NCBI GenBank assembly: GCA_023145615.1 | Contig: JAGLDK010000046.1 | Location: 1 to 46,612, forward strand | Direction of reading: 5' to 3' | DNA length: 46,612 bases | Source: Ichthyobacteriaceae bacterium | GTDB lineage: Bacteria; Bacteroidota; Bacteroidia; Flavobacteriales; JADGDT01 | Shown here: one piece after another, positions 17,487 through 24,973 of the stretch | Numbering within the stretch: the first letter of the stretch is position 1 | Layout of the letters: the number at the start of each line of letters is the position of its first letter | Made by a program: the position numbers and the translations under genes | The notes under the pieces: model-generated | Seen by the model: only the letters and a program-made list of their open reading frames with translations | The model's database searches: none | What the model was told of the DNA's origin: nothing

Positions 17487-18464
17487 CTAAAAATACTGAG
17501 CCTGAATTTTCAAACCAGTTAACTCATCAAGTCCAAACATCATATTCATATTCTGAACTGCCTGACCCGATGCACCTTTCAATAAATTATCAATTGTTGA
17601 TGTAACCAAAAGTTTATCGTTGTATTTCATTAAATGAACCAAACCTTTATTTGTACCAACAACTTGTTTCATGTTTATTTTTTTATCAGACACTACCACA
17701 TTTGCCGAATCTTTATAAAAATCTTCGAAAATTTGGTAAGCCTCCTCAATAGTTCCATCAAACTTAGTGTACATAGTTCCGAAAATACCTCTTGGAAAAT
17801 CTCCACGGCTTGGCATAAAAATAACCTCATTATTAAAATTAGGCTGAAGCTTTACAATACTCTCTCCTATTTCTCCTAAATGTTGGTGCGTAAACTCTTT
17901 GTATGTAGAAAAATTATTGTTTCTCCACGAAAAATGAGTTGTAGCCATTGGCTTAACTCCAGCTCCTGTTGATCCGGTTGCATAATTTACATGCAAATCG
18001 TCTTTCAACAAACCTTTTGATGCCAACGGAAGAATAGCCAACTGAATTGCAGTAGCAAAACATCCAGGATTAGCAATATAATTAGCCTTTTTAATTTGCT
18101 TTCTATTAGTTTCAGGCAATCCGTAAACAAACTCTTTTCCCATAAAAACCATATCGGCATCTAAACGGAAATCATTACTTAAATCAATAATTTTTGTATT
18201 TGCCGAAAATTCGTTTGCTTCAATAAAAGCACTTGAATTACCATGTCCTAAGCAAAGAAAAACAACATTTACATCTTTATTAATTACACTCGAAAATATT
18301 AAATCGGTATCTCCAATTAAATCCTCGTGCACATCCGAAAGTTTATTTCCTGCATTTGATGTAGAGTAAACAAAATCAATTTCCGCCTGCGGATGATTAA
18401 CTAATATTCTACAAAGTTCTCCGGCAGTATATCCTGCCCCTCCTATAATTCCTGCTTTAATCAT
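17487..18464 (-). CDS. argC: N-acetyl-gamma-glutamyl-phosphate reductase
   Basis: NADPH-dependent reduction of N-acylglutamyl phosphate to the semialdehyde. 325 aa. The nucleotide-binding N-terminus is GIIGGAGYTAGELCRIL (5-21), and the active-site Cys135 is in ANPGCFATAI. The loop GSTGAGVKP and the block MPSRGDFPRGIFGT fit the family. ATG start. It is separated from argG by a 215-nt spacer holding a large hairpin, so it may be expressed at a different level from argG. Confidence 0.95.
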   Translation of the reverse strand: MIKAGIIGGAGYTAGELCRILVNHPQAEIDFVYSTSNAGNKLSDVHEDLIGDTDLIFSSVINKDVNVVFLCLGHGNSSAFIEANEFSANTKIIDLSNDFRLDADMVFMGKEFVYGLPETNRKQIKKANYIANPGCFATAIQLAILPLASKGLLKDDLHVNYATGSTGAGVKPMATTHFSWRNNNFSTYKEFTHQHLGEIGESIVKLQPNFNNEVIFMPSRGDFPRGIFGTMYTKFDGTIEEAYQIFEDFYKDSANVVVSDKKINMKQVVGTNKGLVHLMKYNDKLLVTSTIDNLLKGASGQAVQNMNMMFGLDELTGLKIQAQYF

Positions 18465-18622
18465 TTTTTACTTCGCCTTTTGTAATCAGCTATTTGGTTT
18501 TACAATCAATTTTAAAAGTTAACCGTAAAAACAAACAACATGAAACTATTTGGTTCCTTAACAAATACTGTGATTTATGTAATAGATATTTGTTAAAGAA
18601 CTAACTATTTTTAAATACCATA

Positions 18623-18675
18623 AAATAATTGGCAAAAACACTCAATTAAAAAATTAAGATTTTTGCCAATTATTT
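18623..18675 (-). terminator. Hairpin directly after argG
   Basis: A 16-bp perfect stem (18623-18638 with 18660-18675) with a 21-nt loop begins 5 nt past the argG stop. The U tract after it is weak, so it may be a partial terminator or an mRNA-stabilising structure between argG and argC. Confidence 0.6.
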
Positions 18676-18679
18676 ATGA

Positions 18680-19864
18680 TTACTTTTTATTTACTGCGTG
18701 ATATATTTTGTTTGAAGTAGAAAGAACTTTTATAAACCCTTTAGCTTCTTCGGCATTCCAAAGTTTGTTAGCCTCTCCGTACTCTCCAAATTTATTACTC
18801 ATCAAATCGTAATCAGAAGTAATACCTACTACTTGAGAAGAATAAGGACGTAAAGTTAACTCAACAGTACCGGTAACCGATTTCTGAGAACTCTCTAAAA
18901 ACGCTTCAATATCTCTCATTGTAGGGTCAAGATACTGTCCCTCGTGCAACAACATTCCGTAAAAATCTCCAAGTTGAGATTTATGGTATTGTTGCCATTT
19001 AGATAAAGTATGCTTTTCTAAAGCATGGTGAGCTTTAATTATTGTAAGTGCAGCAGCGGCTTCAAATCCAACTCTACCTTTTATACCAATAATAGTATCT
19101 CCAACATGTATATCTCTACCAATTGCGTAAGCCGAAGCTAATTCTTCAACCTTAAGTATTGCGTTTAACGATGAAAATTTTACTCCATTTACACCACAAA
19201 TTTCACCTTTATTAAAGTCGATAGTAATATTGCTTGGTTCAGTTTTTGTAGGCTGACTTGGATATGCAGTATCAGGGAGAGATTTATTAGATGTTAAAGT
19301 TTCGGCTCCTCCAATTGAAGTACCCCAAATACCTTTATTAATCGAATATTTTGCTTTAGACCAAGCTATATCAACACCGTGTTTTTTCAGAAATTCAATT
19401 TCCTCTTCTCTCGAAAGAGCTAAATCTCTAATTGGTGTAATAATTTCAATTTCTGGTGCAAGAGTTTGAAAAATCATATCGAAACGAATTTGATCGTTTC
19501 CTGCTCCTGTACTTCCGTGTGCAACAGCATCGGCTCCAACCGATTTTGCATATTCAATAATTGCAATTGACTGAAAAACACGCTCAGCCGAAACCGATAA
19601 TGGATATGTATTGTTTTTTAAAACATTACCATAAACCATAAATTTAATGGCTTTTTCGTAATACTCCTCAATAATATCAAGATTAACGTGTGCTACCGAA
19701 CCCATTTCTATTGCCTTAGCCGAAACAACTTTTAGTTCTTCTTCCGAAAAACCTCCTGTGTTAACTAAAACGGTATGAATTTCATATCCTTTTTCTACTC
19801 CTAAATGTTTCAGACAATAAGTTGTGTCTAAACCTCCACTGTATGCTAATACTACTTTTTTCAT
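18680..19864 (-). CDS. argG: Argininosuccinate synthase
   Basis: Joins citrulline and aspartate with ATP to form argininosuccinate. 394 aa. The N-type ATP pyrophosphatase loop is AYSGGLDTTYC at the N-terminus; further blocks are AHGSTGAGNDQIRFD and WGTSIGGAETL. ATG start. It lies 95 nt after the GNAT gene, across a long imperfect inverted repeat. The partner enzyme argininosuccinate lyase (argH) is not in the window. Confidence 0.95.
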   Translation of the reverse strand: MKKVVLAYSGGLDTTYCLKHLGVEKGYEIHTVLVNTGGFSEEELKVVSAKAIEMGSVAHVNLDIIEEYYEKAIKFMVYGNVLKNNTYPLSVSAERVFQSIAIIEYAKSVGADAVAHGSTGAGNDQIRFDMIFQTLAPEIEIITPIRDLALSREEEIEFLKKHGVDIAWSKAKYSINKGIWGTSIGGAETLTSNKSLPDTAYPSQPTKTEPSNITIDFNKGEICGVNGVKFSSLNAILKVEELASAYAIGRDIHVGDTIIGIKGRVGFEAAAALTIIKAHHALEKHTLSKWQQYHKSQLGDFYGMLLHEGQYLDPTMRDIEAFLESSQKSVTGTVELTLRPYSSQVVGITSDYDLMSNKFGEYGEANKLWNAEEAKGFIKVLSTSNKIYHAVNKK

Positions 19865-19882
19865 ATTTTATATTAGTTTGTG

Positions 19883-19960
19883 GTTTGACATTTGAAGCTT
19901 GTAATTAAATAGTACAATTTTAATTTTATACTGTTTAATTACAGTCTTCAAACTTCAAAC
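19883..19960 (-). repeat. Long imperfect hairpin between the GNAT gene and argG
   Basis: About 31-32 nt at 19883-19914 (GTTTGACATTTGAAG, then TGTAATTAAA) pair with 19929-19960, with only a few mismatches, several of them wobble-compatible. It begins at the GNAT stop codon and fills most of the 95-nt spacer. It could be an attenuator, a processing site or a differential-stability element. Confidence 0.6.
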
Positions 19961-20631
19961 TAACGTGTAAATGCTAATTTTATAAATTCCTTTGGATTCG
20001 ACATTTTTTTTGCCGCTCCTAATAATGTTGTTTTTATTTTCTTTAAACGTTGTAAAACTGGAGATTTCTCTTCAAAATTAAACATTTGGTCATTCTTATG
20101 ATGTAATCCATCGTATAACAAGCCAGTACACAAACACATTTTTCGTCCGGTACGCTCCAAAACATCAAAGTTTACACACGTTTTACAACCATTCCAAAAT
20201 TCATCGCCTTGCGGAAGTTCCGAAAATGTAACAGGACGATATCCTAAATCAGTATTTAATTTTAAAACTGCCAAACTTGTTGTTATACTAACAATTTTAG
20301 CATCGGGATAAAGCTCTTTTGAATAAGCAAAAATTCGTGCTTTAATTCTTTTAGCCAATCCCATATTTCTGAAATCAGGATGAACAATCAACCCCGAATT
20401 AACTAGGAATTTACCCTCTTGAAAAATTTCGATATAAGAAAAACCTGCAAAAACACCTTCATCGGTTAAAGCAATAATAGCTTTACTTTCAACAAGTTTT
20501 TTCTGCACATAATCAATCGAACGCCTGGCAATACCAGTACCTCTGGCTTTAGCTGAAGTTTCAATTGTATCTAAAATTTCGGTAACGTATTTAACGTGAG
20601 TTTTATTGGCTACTACTACATTTATTTGCAT
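19960..20631 (-). CDS. GNAT acyltransferase, candidate N-acylglutamate synthase
   Basis: A 223-aa protein. The GNAT acyl-CoA site is HPDFRNMGLAKRI (84-96). The C-terminal half has two cysteine pairs, CKTC (149-152) and CLC (166-168), separated by 13 residues, suggesting a bound metal. As first gene of the arginine cluster, with no argA or argJ in view, it is the natural candidate for the first step, acylation of glutamate with acetyl- or succinyl-CoA. I recall a similar gene next to argG in Bacteroides having been linked genetically to this step, but that is from memory. The function is inferred from family and position. Confidence 0.75.
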   Translation of the reverse strand: MQINVVVANKTHVKYVTEILDTIETSAKARGTGIARRSIDYVQKKLVESKAIIALTDEGVFAGFSYIEIFQEGKFLVNSGLIVHPDFRNMGLAKRIKARIFAYSKELYPDAKIVSITTSLAVLKLNTDLGYRPVTFSELPQGDEFWNGCKTCVNFDVLERTGRKMCLCTGLLYDGLHHKNDQMFNFEEKSPVLQRLKKIKTTLLGAAKKMSNPKEFIKLAFTR

Positions 20632-20669
20632 AATGGTAGTTTTAAGGTATATTCCTGATGTTTTAAAAT

Positions 20670-20677
20670 CAAAAATA
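20670..20677 (-). promoter_or_regulatory. Possible -7 box of the arginine operon
   Basis: Minus-strand TATTTTTG fits TAnnTTTG, about 39 nt upstream of the GNAT ATG. No convincing -33 element, so low confidence. Confidence 0.3.
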
Positions 20678-21018
20678 AATTACTAATATATTTGTAAAGG
20701 AAATGTTCGAGTGTGTATGAATAGTACGTAACCATTCTGATTTTTAAACGCCCAACGGGCGACGCAATGAAACAGCAACAAAACAACGAATCCTAAAAAT
20801 TCGTGTAGAAGAAAATTTTGTATGTGTTGCTATATTATTCACTTATGTTTTTATGTTTTATACGTGCAAATTTAATCTGATTTTATAAACACACAAATTA
20901 AATTCATGTTTTTTACATAAAGCATTAATTTAACTTACAAAGTTAATACAAACACACAATATAAGTTACAAACAAGTACTTTAGTATATGTAAACACATC
21001 AAAGCACCTAATATAAGC

Positions 21019-21157
21019 CACTGATTTCAGTGGCTTTATTTTTGAGGTAGAGTATTCAATAAAGTTCATAACTGTAACTAATTAAACCACTGATTATTTA
21101 TTCTGTTTTATTATTGTCGACATAAAATTACAAAACCTTTGCAAAATCAACCATTAA
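21019..21157 (+). repeat. Dispersed intergenic repeat, copy 2
   Basis: Plus-strand counterpart of 1396-1540. It starts in a perfect 9-bp hairpin AAGCCACTG/CAGTGGCTT (21015-21023 with 21028-21036) followed by TTATTTTT, and ends in CAAAACCTTTGCAAAATCAAC. A four-base gap is the main length difference from copy 1. It reads towards the membrane protein gene at 21428, just as copy 1 reads towards the response regulator. Confidence 0.7.
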
Positions 21158-21427
21158 TACAGTTATTCTATCATTCAGTAAATATTCGATGTAATATTGT
21201 TTTATATCCCTTAAATAGTTCCATAAAATTCCATTCTGTATTTTAAAACTGATTTACAAATAATAGTTAATTTTAACACAATTATATTGTACTATTTATA
21301 TTACATAACAAGTAGTTGTACTACTATGCTTTACGAATACTAACACTATACAATTTTTTTATAACTTTATTGACTTTCTTTTTCAAACTTAAATTCAACA
21401 AAGACAAAACCTATTATAAAAGATATT

Positions 21428-22465
21428 ATGAAAAATAAAACAGTAATATTAGCAGTAATAACATTACTCGTTATTGGTTCATGGACATCGTTATTAGAGC
21501 AATATTCCGAAAACTACATAAACGATTCTCTTGCTGATGCAGGAGTGGCTTATGGTACGGCACGTGGAATAAACGCTTTAGTATCGATGTTTCAAACTAC
21601 CGAAATTGGAGCTGGTTTGGGAATTAGTGGTTCAATTACAATAGGTGAAGTTTTAGATCCTTTAAACGATTTAATAGAACGATTTTCGGATGTAATGACT
21701 ATTGTAATAAGTTCGTTAATATTACAAAAAATACTATTATTAATAGTATCTAATAAAATATTTACAGTAGCACTTACCGTACTTGGTTCAATTTCAGGAT
21801 TAGTACTTTTATTAAAAAACACAAAGTATTTTAAATTTACATTTAGGCTATTGTTGATATTTGTAGTTATTAGATTTTCTCTTATAATTGTTATTCTTTT
21901 AAATAGCTCGATTGATGCCATGTTTATTTCTCATCATATAGAAAATGGAAATTCTAAATTATCATCAAGCGAAACTGAGTTAAGTAACACTATCAACTCT
22001 ACCGATTTATCAGCCGAAAAAATAGAAGAGTTAAATAAAAATATAGTAACTAAAAAGGCAAAAAAGAAAAAGGCTGAAAAAAAATTAATATCAGCTAAAC
22101 AAAATACAGATAAAATAGATGAATCTTTTTTTGAAAGCGTAATAGGGTCTAATGACGAATACATCTTATTAAAAAAGAAAGAAGAAAAACTAGAAGATGA
22201 AATTAAAAAATTAAATAACGAAATTGAAACTATAAACAACGAATTAAATGGTGATAGCAGTATTTATGAGCAAATGTCGAATTTAAAAGATAATTTATCG
22301 CCTAGTGTTATTGCCGAAAAAATAACCAGTATGGTTGATAATATTTTTGAACTTTTGGTACTATTTGTACTTAAAACAATATTGATTCCTATTACGTTTA
22401 TTTACATGTTAAGAGGACTTGTAAAAGGTGCTTGGAATATGGAAATTAATTTCGACAACAAATAA
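21428..22465 (+). CDS. Membrane protein with long coiled coil, function unknown
   Basis: A 345-aa protein that I do not recognise. One hydrophobic segment at the N-terminus (about 5-20) could be a signal anchor. Three more lie at about 88-108, 112-129 and 138-160 and one at 304-328. Between 170 and 290 there is a charged, Lys/Glu-rich region with heptad-like spacing, probably a long coiled coil on one side of the membrane. The N-terminal part contains AYGTARGINALVSMFQTTEI before the second hydrophobic segment. It is the only plus-strand gene between 10 and 28 kb and has its own terminator. Confidence 0.65.
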   Translation: MKNKTVILAVITLLVIGSWTSLLEQYSENYINDSLADAGVAYGTARGINALVSMFQTTEIGAGLGISGSITIGEVLDPLNDLIERFSDVMTIVISSLILQKILLLIVSNKIFTVALTVLGSISGLVLLLKNTKYFKFTFRLLLIFVVIRFSLIIVILLNSSIDAMFISHHIENGNSKLSSSETELSNTINSTDLSAEKIEELNKNIVTKKAKKKKAEKKLISAKQNTDKIDESFFESVIGSNDEYILLKKKEEKLEDEIKKLNNEIETINNELNGDSSIYEQMSNLKDNLSPSVIAEKITSMVDNIFELLVLFVLKTILIPITFIYMLRGLVKGAWNMEINFDNK

Positions 22466-22496
22466 AATACATTATTTATGTGATGTTTTTAAATGC

Positions 22497-22533
22497 AAAA
22501 AAGGCAAAACCAATAATTGGTTTTGCCTTTTTT
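22497..22533. terminator. Bidirectional terminator between convergent genes
   Basis: A perfect 17-bp stem (22497-22513 with 22517-22533), 3-nt loop, with A run and T run on either side. It serves the plus-strand membrane gene and the minus-strand DUF302 gene. Confidence 0.9.
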
Positions 22534-22584
22534 TTATGCTTTGCTAAATTTAATATTGTATTAATTTAATCTTGAATTTAAAGT

Positions 22585-23091
22585 TTAAAAAACATTAAAT
22601 TTTAAATTAACAAATGCCATCATTGCTTCTACGTCAAGTGCAACACGTTCCATTATTTCAGAAGCTTCACCTCCAAATAACTTACCCATAATAGCACCGT
22701 TTGCAGTAGAAATATAAACCTGTCCGTTTGACTTTTCATATACTGCAAAAGATTTATGCATCATAGCACCTATCTTTTTTCTATTATCAGCTTCTAACAT
22801 TTCCGAAGCTAATTTACCATGACAATATTTTACAATTTTAAAGTTTCCTATTGCCGCACCTCCACCAGCTTGCACTGCTTTATTCTGATCAATAAGTCCG
22901 GTTACACTCCAACCATCTTGGGCGTTAATATTATTCTGAATAACCTCAACAGTTTTATCAAATTCGTAAGGACTTTTAATTTCTTTCAACATCATATTTC
23001 CTGACGACATATTTAGTGCCAAACCTGTAAAAAATACTCCTAAAATCAACCCTCCTAATATCGATACTATTACTAATATTTTCTTTTCCAT
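22585..23091 (-). CDS. DUF302 domain protein, membrane anchored
   Basis: A 168-aa protein: one N-terminal membrane segment (about 5-27), then a DUF302 domain recognised by KYCHGKLASEMLEADNRK and MMHKSFAVYEKSNGQVYIS. DUF302 proteins are small, of unknown biochemical function, and often lie near redox, sulfur or metal-related genes. It is the last gene of a four-gene minus-strand cassette with the Cys-rich protein, the TDT transporter and the DUF134 regulator. Confidence 0.8.
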   Translation of the reverse strand: MEKKILVIVSILGGLILGVFFTGLALNMSSGNMMLKEIKSPYEFDKTVEVIQNNINAQDGWSVTGLIDQNKAVQAGGGAAIGNFKIVKYCHGKLASEMLEADNRKKIGAMMHKSFAVYEKSNGQVYISTANGAIMGKLFGGEASEIMERVALDVEAMMAFVNLKFNVF

Positions 23092-23159
23092 TATTTCTTT
23101 TATTTCAATTTTATATAAATTACCCTTATTTAAATAGGGCTAAATCCTAACTTTATAAA

Positions 23160-23354
23160 TTATGCTTGTCTGTTTAAAAAAGCCTTATGATGTTGAGAAT
23201 TTTCTCTCAGCATTCTGTTTCCACAATCAGGGCACTTTGTTTGCATACATTTTACACCTTGTATATGCGTAGCTTTTATACCGCATTTAACACAAATACA
23301 ATCGCCTTCGGCCTGCATTGAATATCTTCCTTTTTTAACTTCGCAATCTGACAT
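23160..23354 (-). CDS. Cys-rich 64-aa protein, putative metal-binding ribbon
   Basis: A tiny soluble protein with seven cysteines: Cys4, a CICVKC cluster (19-24), Cys36 and CPDC (41-44). The CxC-x2-C and C-x4-C-x2-C spacing suits a zinc ribbon or a small iron-sulfur/rubredoxin-like site. Two adjacent His (55-56) are near the C-terminus. ATG start. Placed between the TDT transporter and the DUF302 gene with short spacers, so co-transcribed. Specific function unknown. Confidence 0.75.
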   Translation of the reverse strand: MSDCEVKKGRYSMQAEGDCICVKCGIKATHIQGVKCMQTKCPDCGNRMLRENSQHHKAFLNRQA

Positions 23355-23416
23355 TTTATTATTTTTATTTACAGTATTTTACTGTTTGTACTTTAATTAA
23401 TTTTAACTGAGAATTA

Positions 23417-24367
23417 TTAATCCTCCTCTACACACAATTCTTTACGCTTTATAGCACCTAATGTTTTGGCTCCTACCACAAACAAAGCAACTATTGATAA
23501 TGTCATAAAAAACCAAGCCAAATACATATATATTGTATGAGATGTAAGTTGATAAGCTGCCACCGATGATAATGTTACAGATGCTAAAGGGAATAAAAAT
23601 GCCCACCACGAAACAAAAAACTTTAAGTTTTTAAAACTCTTGAAAAGCATAAGTAGCAATGCCGCAAAAAAGTAGGCTATGTATAGCATGAAAAATGCAA
23701 ATGTATCAAGGCTTTGAGTAATTTTTACATACGATGCAAAACCAACTGCAGGCGGTGCAAGTAATATAAAAAATGTTGGTAGAAACTTTTTTGGCAATTG
23801 ATCGTGAAAAACAACTCTGTTCATAAATATTGTAAGCAATATTATCCAAAACAAAAATCCTATTCCGAAATAAACCAAAGCCAATTCTCTTGGAATAAAA
23901 TCAACACCAATAACCGGAATAAGCATATTACCAACAACCGGAATAAACCATGCAGGGTTAAATGTTTTTATTTCGAAATTATGCTGAATCCAAAATCTAA
24001 TGGTATGCAACATTATATAGGTATGTCCTATAAAACCAATCCACCACAGCGGTAACGATACCATTGGCCAAATACCATAAAACATAATAGCCATTAATAA
24101 AAACGAAATGGTAATTGCCGAAAAGAAATTAATTCGGATACGGTGTTTAAAGTCTGTTTTTACTTCTTCGGGAAATCTATACGCCTTTTCGGAATACAAA
24201 TACACCGACACTACAAAAGTTAAAACTGTTAATGCCATAACTATTAAATACGGCCACTCTGGAAACCACTGCAAGTGGTAAAACTTATTTAAGGCAGCAG
24301 AAACTCCTGCCATACCCATTACGCTAGAAAAACCAGCAATGGGAAAGTGTTGTACTCTTTTCTTCAT
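23417..24367 (-). CDS. TDT/SLAC1-family transporter (TehA-like)
   Basis: A 316-aa inner-membrane protein with about ten hydrophobic segments. The N-terminus HFPIAGFSSVMGMAGVSAA and the internal blocks FNPAWFIPVVGNMLIPVIG and LLAPPAVGFASYVK fit the tellurite-resistance/dicarboxylate (TDT) family, which includes TehA, malate and sulfite exporters and plant SLAC1 anion channels. It probably passes an anion; which one is not visible. It lies 35 nt after the DUF134 gene. Confidence 0.85.
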   Translation of the reverse strand: MKKRVQHFPIAGFSSVMGMAGVSAALNKFYHLQWFPEWPYLIVMALTVLTFVVSVYLYSEKAYRFPEEVKTDFKHRIRINFFSAITISFLLMAIMFYGIWPMVSLPLWWIGFIGHTYIMLHTIRFWIQHNFEIKTFNPAWFIPVVGNMLIPVIGVDFIPRELALVYFGIGFLFWIILLTIFMNRVVFHDQLPKKFLPTFFILLAPPAVGFASYVKITQSLDTFAFFMLYIAYFFAALLLMLFKSFKNLKFFVSWWAFLFPLASVTLSSVAAYQLTSHTIYMYLAWFFMTLSIVALFVVGAKTLGAIKRKELCVEED

Positions 24368-24402
24368 CTTCCTTTATTTATTATTTTGTTTTGCAATACT
24401 AT

Positions 24403-24678
24403 TTACTCAGTAATTATTTTTTTATTCTCACACAACGACTTAGCAATTTTGTACCTGGCCTTATCATAAATCAATGTAAGTGTTGGACGAGAAATCCCCA
24501 TTTTTTCGGAAGCTTTAAGTTGAGATAATTTCAAATAATCTTTATACTTAATACTATCGTACTCATCGGCACTTAAATAAACAAACTCATTTTCTAACAT
24601 ATTATCTATTTTAGATACTATACCTCCTTTAGATTTAGTAGCAGAATAAACTCTCAGGTTTTTTATTGAATGTTTCAT
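24403..24678 (-). CDS. DUF134 (UPF0251) helix-turn-helix regulator
   Basis: A 91-aa DNA-binding protein. The second half, LKLSQLKASEKMGISRPTL and IYDKARYKIAKSL, is the sigma-region-4-like helix-turn-helix typical of UPF0251/DUF134; the N-terminal VYSATK and the YLSADEYDSIKYKDY stretch are also family-like. Members are often next to metal-cofactor or redox genes. As first gene of the cassette it probably controls its own operon, perhaps through the palindrome upstream (24711-24718). Confidence 0.82.
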   Translation of the reverse strand: MKHSIKNLRVYSATKSKGGIVSKIDNMLENEFVYLSADEYDSIKYKDYLKLSQLKASEKMGISRPTLTLIYDKARYKIAKSLCENKKIITE

Positions 24679-24696
24679 TGTCTAAAAATATTTCAA

Positions 24697-24718
24697 CAAA
24701 TATATTACGCACATATGT
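24697..24718 (-). promoter_or_regulatory. Promoter with embedded palindrome upstream of the DUF134 cassette
   Basis: Minus-strand TATATTTG (24697-24704) matches TAnnTTTG, about 20 nt above the DUF134 ATG. Directly upstream, in the spacer where the polymerase sits, is the perfect 8-bp palindrome ACATATGT (24711-24718), a plausible operator. No -33 TTG is visible, as expected for an activator-dependent promoter. Confidence 0.45.
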
Positions 24719-24867
24719 TCATAACTAATTTTTATATGAAAATTTAACTATGATACTTTACCGTATTTAAACGTGATGAAAATCACACTAAACAATGATT
24801 AATTTTTAATTGTCAATAGTTAATTATGTAGTGCTTGTAAAATATCATTAGTTTAATCTCCACAAAA

Positions 24868-24912
24868 AAAACCACTAAAAACAATTAGATACTAATTGTT
24901 TTTAGTGGTTTT
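24868..24912 (-). terminator. Terminator after fumarase
   Basis: A perfect 21-bp stem (24868-24888 with 24892-24912), 3-nt loop, followed on the minus strand by a U tract (A run at 24864-24871). It lies about 60 nt past the fumarase stop. Confidence 0.9.
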
Positions 24913-24973
24913 AAAATTTATAATTAATTGTATTAGCCAAACCCAAAGGTTTTTGTTCTCTTTTAATTTTTAA

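Larger units (their letters stand above)
20632..21427. other. 796-bp intergenic region
   Basis: Divergent spacer between the arginine cluster (minus) and the membrane protein gene (plus), without a credible coding frame. It holds dispersed repeat copy 2 (21019-21157), including a hairpin at 21015-21036, and a small GC-rich palindrome CGCCC-AAC-GGGCG (20749-20761) that stands out in the AT-rich background. The last 250 nt before the membrane gene show nothing recognisable. Confidence 0.6.

Noticed and set aside
20749-20761. GC-rich palindrome CGCCC-AAC-GGGCG
   Set aside because: Only 5 bp of stem and no nearby gene end or promoter; noted in the intergenic entry but not enough for a separate call.
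21428-24678. Genomic island or prophage
   Set aside because: No integrase, tRNA junction, direct repeats or phage genes; composition does not differ visibly from the surroundings.
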